7,420 nucleotides of DNA. Source: Acidobacteriota bacterium (GTDB taxonomy: Bacteria; Acidobacteriota; Terriglobia; Terriglobales; Acidobacteriaceae). The stretch lies in contig QIAW01000452.1 in assembly GCA_003225655.1 (NCBI GenBank), positions 1 to 7,420 of the forward strand, written 5' to 3'. The notes beneath the pieces were generated by a model. That model had not been told where the DNA came from and ran no database searches. It saw only the letters and a program-made list of their open reading frames with translations. Shown here in pieces: positions 6,023 through 7,420 of the stretch. The position numbers were made by a program, and so were the translations under genes. Position 1 is the stretch's first letter; each line of letters starts with the position of its first letter.

Positions 6023-7003
6023 TCATTTGTTTGTGGCAGCTATCATTCGAGTCGTCTTTTGTCCAGCCATAAGTGCGTAACGCCGCTTGATAGCTTCGCT
6101 GATCTGCACATAGTGGCGCGTCATCTTCTCACTTATATGACCGGCATAACACCGCATGATCTCGATGGGTGTGCCCGCCTCAGCGTAACGGGTAAGGGCG
6201 GTATGCCGGAGGGCGTTCATCTGAAACCACGGAAAATTTGCGGCCAAGCGGACCTCGTTCCATGGTTTTACTAGTCCCCAATCGCTTACCGGACGTGTTG
6301 GGTCCCACACATTGGTGTGCTGACGGAGTGGGAAGATGTAGTGTTGCGGATCCCGGACGCCCAAAGAGCGCGCGCGCTCAAGGAGGTGCGCCAGAGCCCA
6401 TTCCCCGTCTTCGAGCAGCGGAATACTGCGTACGCGGTATTTGTTCTTTCCCCATCGGATATAGATCATCGCATCACCACGGCTGACGTCACCCAATCGC
6501 AGTCCACGCATCTCATAACTCGACGCTGTAGTATTCAATACGATGAGTGCGTAACAGTAGATAAGACGCCAGCGCTGCTGGCTAGCAGCAACGTGGAGAA
6601 ACCGTTCCTGCTCCTCGAGCGAAAGTACCCGGGGAATCTCGCCCTCTTCGTACTGTAGCGGTTCGTAAACCTCTTCCATTTGCGGCGACCATACGTCAGC
6701 ACGCTTTAGAACCTGGATCAATACGCCTAGCTCCTGGTTAATCTTGTTAGGGCCCGCCTCCGGTGCGCGCACCATTTGGAATTTGCGCAAATGGCTGGAG
6801 TCTATTTCTGCGACTGGCATATGACCGAAAAAACGGTTTAGCACGCGCAAGTACTGGGCGTAGCTCTTCACCGTGCGTTCGCTGATGTAGCGGTGGCGAC
6901 GGGTTTTTCCGTTCGGTTGCCCAGGACAGTGGAATTTGCGGAATTCGAGCCAACGTTCGGCTACCATTGCAAAAGTCTCGGCAGGAGCAACAATAAAGTG
7001 CAT
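6023..7003 (-). CDS. Tyrosine recombinase / phage-type integrase, atypical active site
   Basis: Site-specific DNA recombinase of 326 residues, the usual size for the family. An N-terminal SAM-like core-binding domain lies at about 8-100 (RTVKSYAQYLRVLNRFFG at 43-60). The catalytic domain follows, from about 125. Recognisable active-site parts are a beta-hairpin lysine in GKNKYRVRSIPL (185-196), LRHTALTRYAEAG with R266 (265-277), GH at 288-289, and the nucleophile Y298 in TRHYVQ. Two positions differ by eye from the consensus. The box I arginine of TGxRxxE appears to be Ser161 (TTASSYEMRGLR). The box II HxxR histidine is Asn263 (NALR). The ATG at 7003 is preceded by GAAGAAGG at 5 bases, an excellent ribosome binding site. 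No excisionase, transposase or cargo gene is visible. It could be an island integrase or a lone chromosomal recombinase. Confidence 0.9.
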   Translation of the reverse strand: MHFIVAPAETFAMVAERWLEFRKFHCPGQPNGKTRRHRYISERTVKSYAQYLRVLNRFFGHMPVAEIDSSHLRKFQMVRAPEAGPNKINQELGVLIQVLKRADVWSPQMEEVYEPLQYEEGEIPRVLSLEEQERFLHVAASQQRWRLIYCYALIVLNTTASSYEMRGLRLGDVSRGDAMIYIRWGKNKYRVRSIPLLEDGEWALAHLLERARSLGVRDPQHYIFPLRQHTNVWDPTRPVSDWGLVKPWNEVRLAANFPWFQMNALRHTALTRYAEAGTPIEIMRCYAGHISEKMTRHYVQISEAIKRRYALMAGQKTTRMIAATNK

Positions 7004-7016
7004 AATAACCTTCTTC
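7004..7016 (-). promoter_or_regulatory. Ribosome binding site of the recombinase
   Basis: Read on the minus strand, GAAGAAGG followed by 5 bases precedes the ATG at 7003. This near-ideal Shine-Dalgarno site decides the start. Confidence 0.65.
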
Positions 7017-7065
7017 CCGGATTCGCGCGCGCCAGCAGCGCGGGCAAATCCAAATCGAGATCGAT

Positions 7066-7093
7066 ATTATATTTGCTTTTTGTTCGCTGTCAA
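7066..7093 (-). promoter_or_regulatory. Consensus sigma-70 promoter of the recombinase
   Basis: On the minus strand, an exact TTGACA -35 (7088-7093) and an exact TATAAT -10 (7066-7071) are separated by 16 bp. Predicted transcription starts at about 7059, giving a leader of about 55 nt before the recombinase ATG. Confidence 0.85.
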
Positions 7094-7106
7094 TAACTAT
7101 AGTTAT
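7093..7106. promoter_or_regulatory. Perfect 14-bp palindrome, candidate operator
   Basis: ATAACTATAGTTAT is self-complementary across all 14 bases and overlaps the outer base of the recombinase -35 box. Such placement is typical for a dimeric repressor or activator site. The cognate regulator is not in the window. Confidence 0.55.
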
Positions 7107-7420
7107 CGTGTTTTCAATAGCATAAGCTTAAAGATATATATTCATATTCCGTTAATCCACTCTGGGGATTTTCCGCAGTCGATGAAAAGCCACCCGATCA
7201 CGTTCTAATCTAGTCATGTGTTCCAAAACTGTACCAGTTCCAAGATGGGAACTATGGGTCAGATAGGTCTGAAGGCTACTAGCCTTCAATAAATTTCTCT
7301 GCATAGTATAAAAATTGAGATGGCGCAGTGAAGCGCTCCGACTCATCATCTTCCCCTTATATTTGGACTGGCGGATCTTCCAGCTTACGGCAGGAGCCCT
7401 CGAAATCACTCCCTGCTCAA
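7107..7420. other. Stretch upstream of the recombinase with several hairpins, no convincing gene
   Basis: About 315 bases. A minus-strand frame at 7152-7409 (GTG start, 85 residues, basic, no recognised domain, weak ribosome binding site) is the only candidate gene, and I do not think it is supported. Inverted repeats present: AGTTCC/GGAACT (7236-7241 with 7248-7253), the near-perfect TGAAGGCT/AGCCTTCA (7270-7277 with 7281-7288) followed by AATAAATTT, and GGCGC/GCGCT (7322-7326 with 7333-7337). An AT-rich run lies at 7107-7150. Confidence 0.5.
7270..7296 (+). terminator. Possible hairpin/terminator
   Basis: Perfect 8-bp stem TGAAGGCT / AGCCTTCA with a 3-base loop, followed on the plus strand by AATAAATTT. 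It could end a transcript entering from the right-hand flank's other side, or be a protein-binding inverted repeat. The T-run is weak, so the role is uncertain. Confidence 0.3.

Noticed and set aside
7152..7409. 85-codon minus-strand frame upstream of the recombinase.
   Set aside because: GTG start with a weak ribosome binding site, no known motif, and it contains the hairpins. It cannot be supported, though it does not overlap another gene.
5522..7420. CRISPR array or tRNA gene in the right-hand region.
   Set aside because: No regularly spaced repeats longer than 8 bp, and no cloverleaf with the conserved GTTC T-arm, were found.

Overview
The window looks like a piece of a bacterial chromosome of about 53-55% GC. 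The style of the AsnRS, the arginase and the HpnI/GT21-like glycosyltransferase is most like Acidobacteriota (Terriglobia). That placement rests on remembered protein character, not on a database search, so it is a moderate-confidence inference.

Layout, left to right. (1) Bases 1-1322 (+): 3' part of an asparaginyl-tRNA synthetase gene whose start lies off the left edge, followed by a candidate terminator. (2) 1323-1657: non-coding, with inverted repeats that could form a structured leader for the next gene. (3) 1658-2641 (+): a complete arginase gene with all manganese-binding motifs; its last codons and stop lie in a perfect 16-bp tandem duplication. (4) 2694-3944 (-): a membrane-anchored GT21-type glycosyltransferase (HpnI / ceramide-glucosyltransferase-like), convergent with arginase. 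(5) About 4090-4520 (+): the RNase P RNA gene rnpB, with a consensus -10 box in front, clear P1, P2 and P4 pairings, and an intrinsic terminator behind. (6) 4712-5509 (-): an exported protein of probable LolA/LolB-like fold. (7) 5522-6022: no recognisable gene. (8) 6023-7003 (-): a tyrosine recombinase with two apparent replacements at normally catalytic positions, driven by an exactly consensus -35/-10 promoter that abuts a perfect 14-bp palindrome. (9) 7107-7420: no convincing gene, but several short perfect hairpins.

The genes do not form one pathway. asnS and rnpB serve translation and tRNA maturation, arginase serves arginine catabolism, the glycosyltransferase probably modifies a membrane lipid, and the LolA-like protein is an envelope protein. 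The right-hand third (about 5522-7420) differs from the rest: it has an isolated recombinase, long non-coding flanks rich in small repeats, and a strong, probably repressible promoter. It looks like the edge of a mobile element or genomic island continuing to the right. I see no complete undescribed multi-gene system. The most unusual parts are the recombinase with its promoter/operator and the reduced P12 region of the RNase P RNA.
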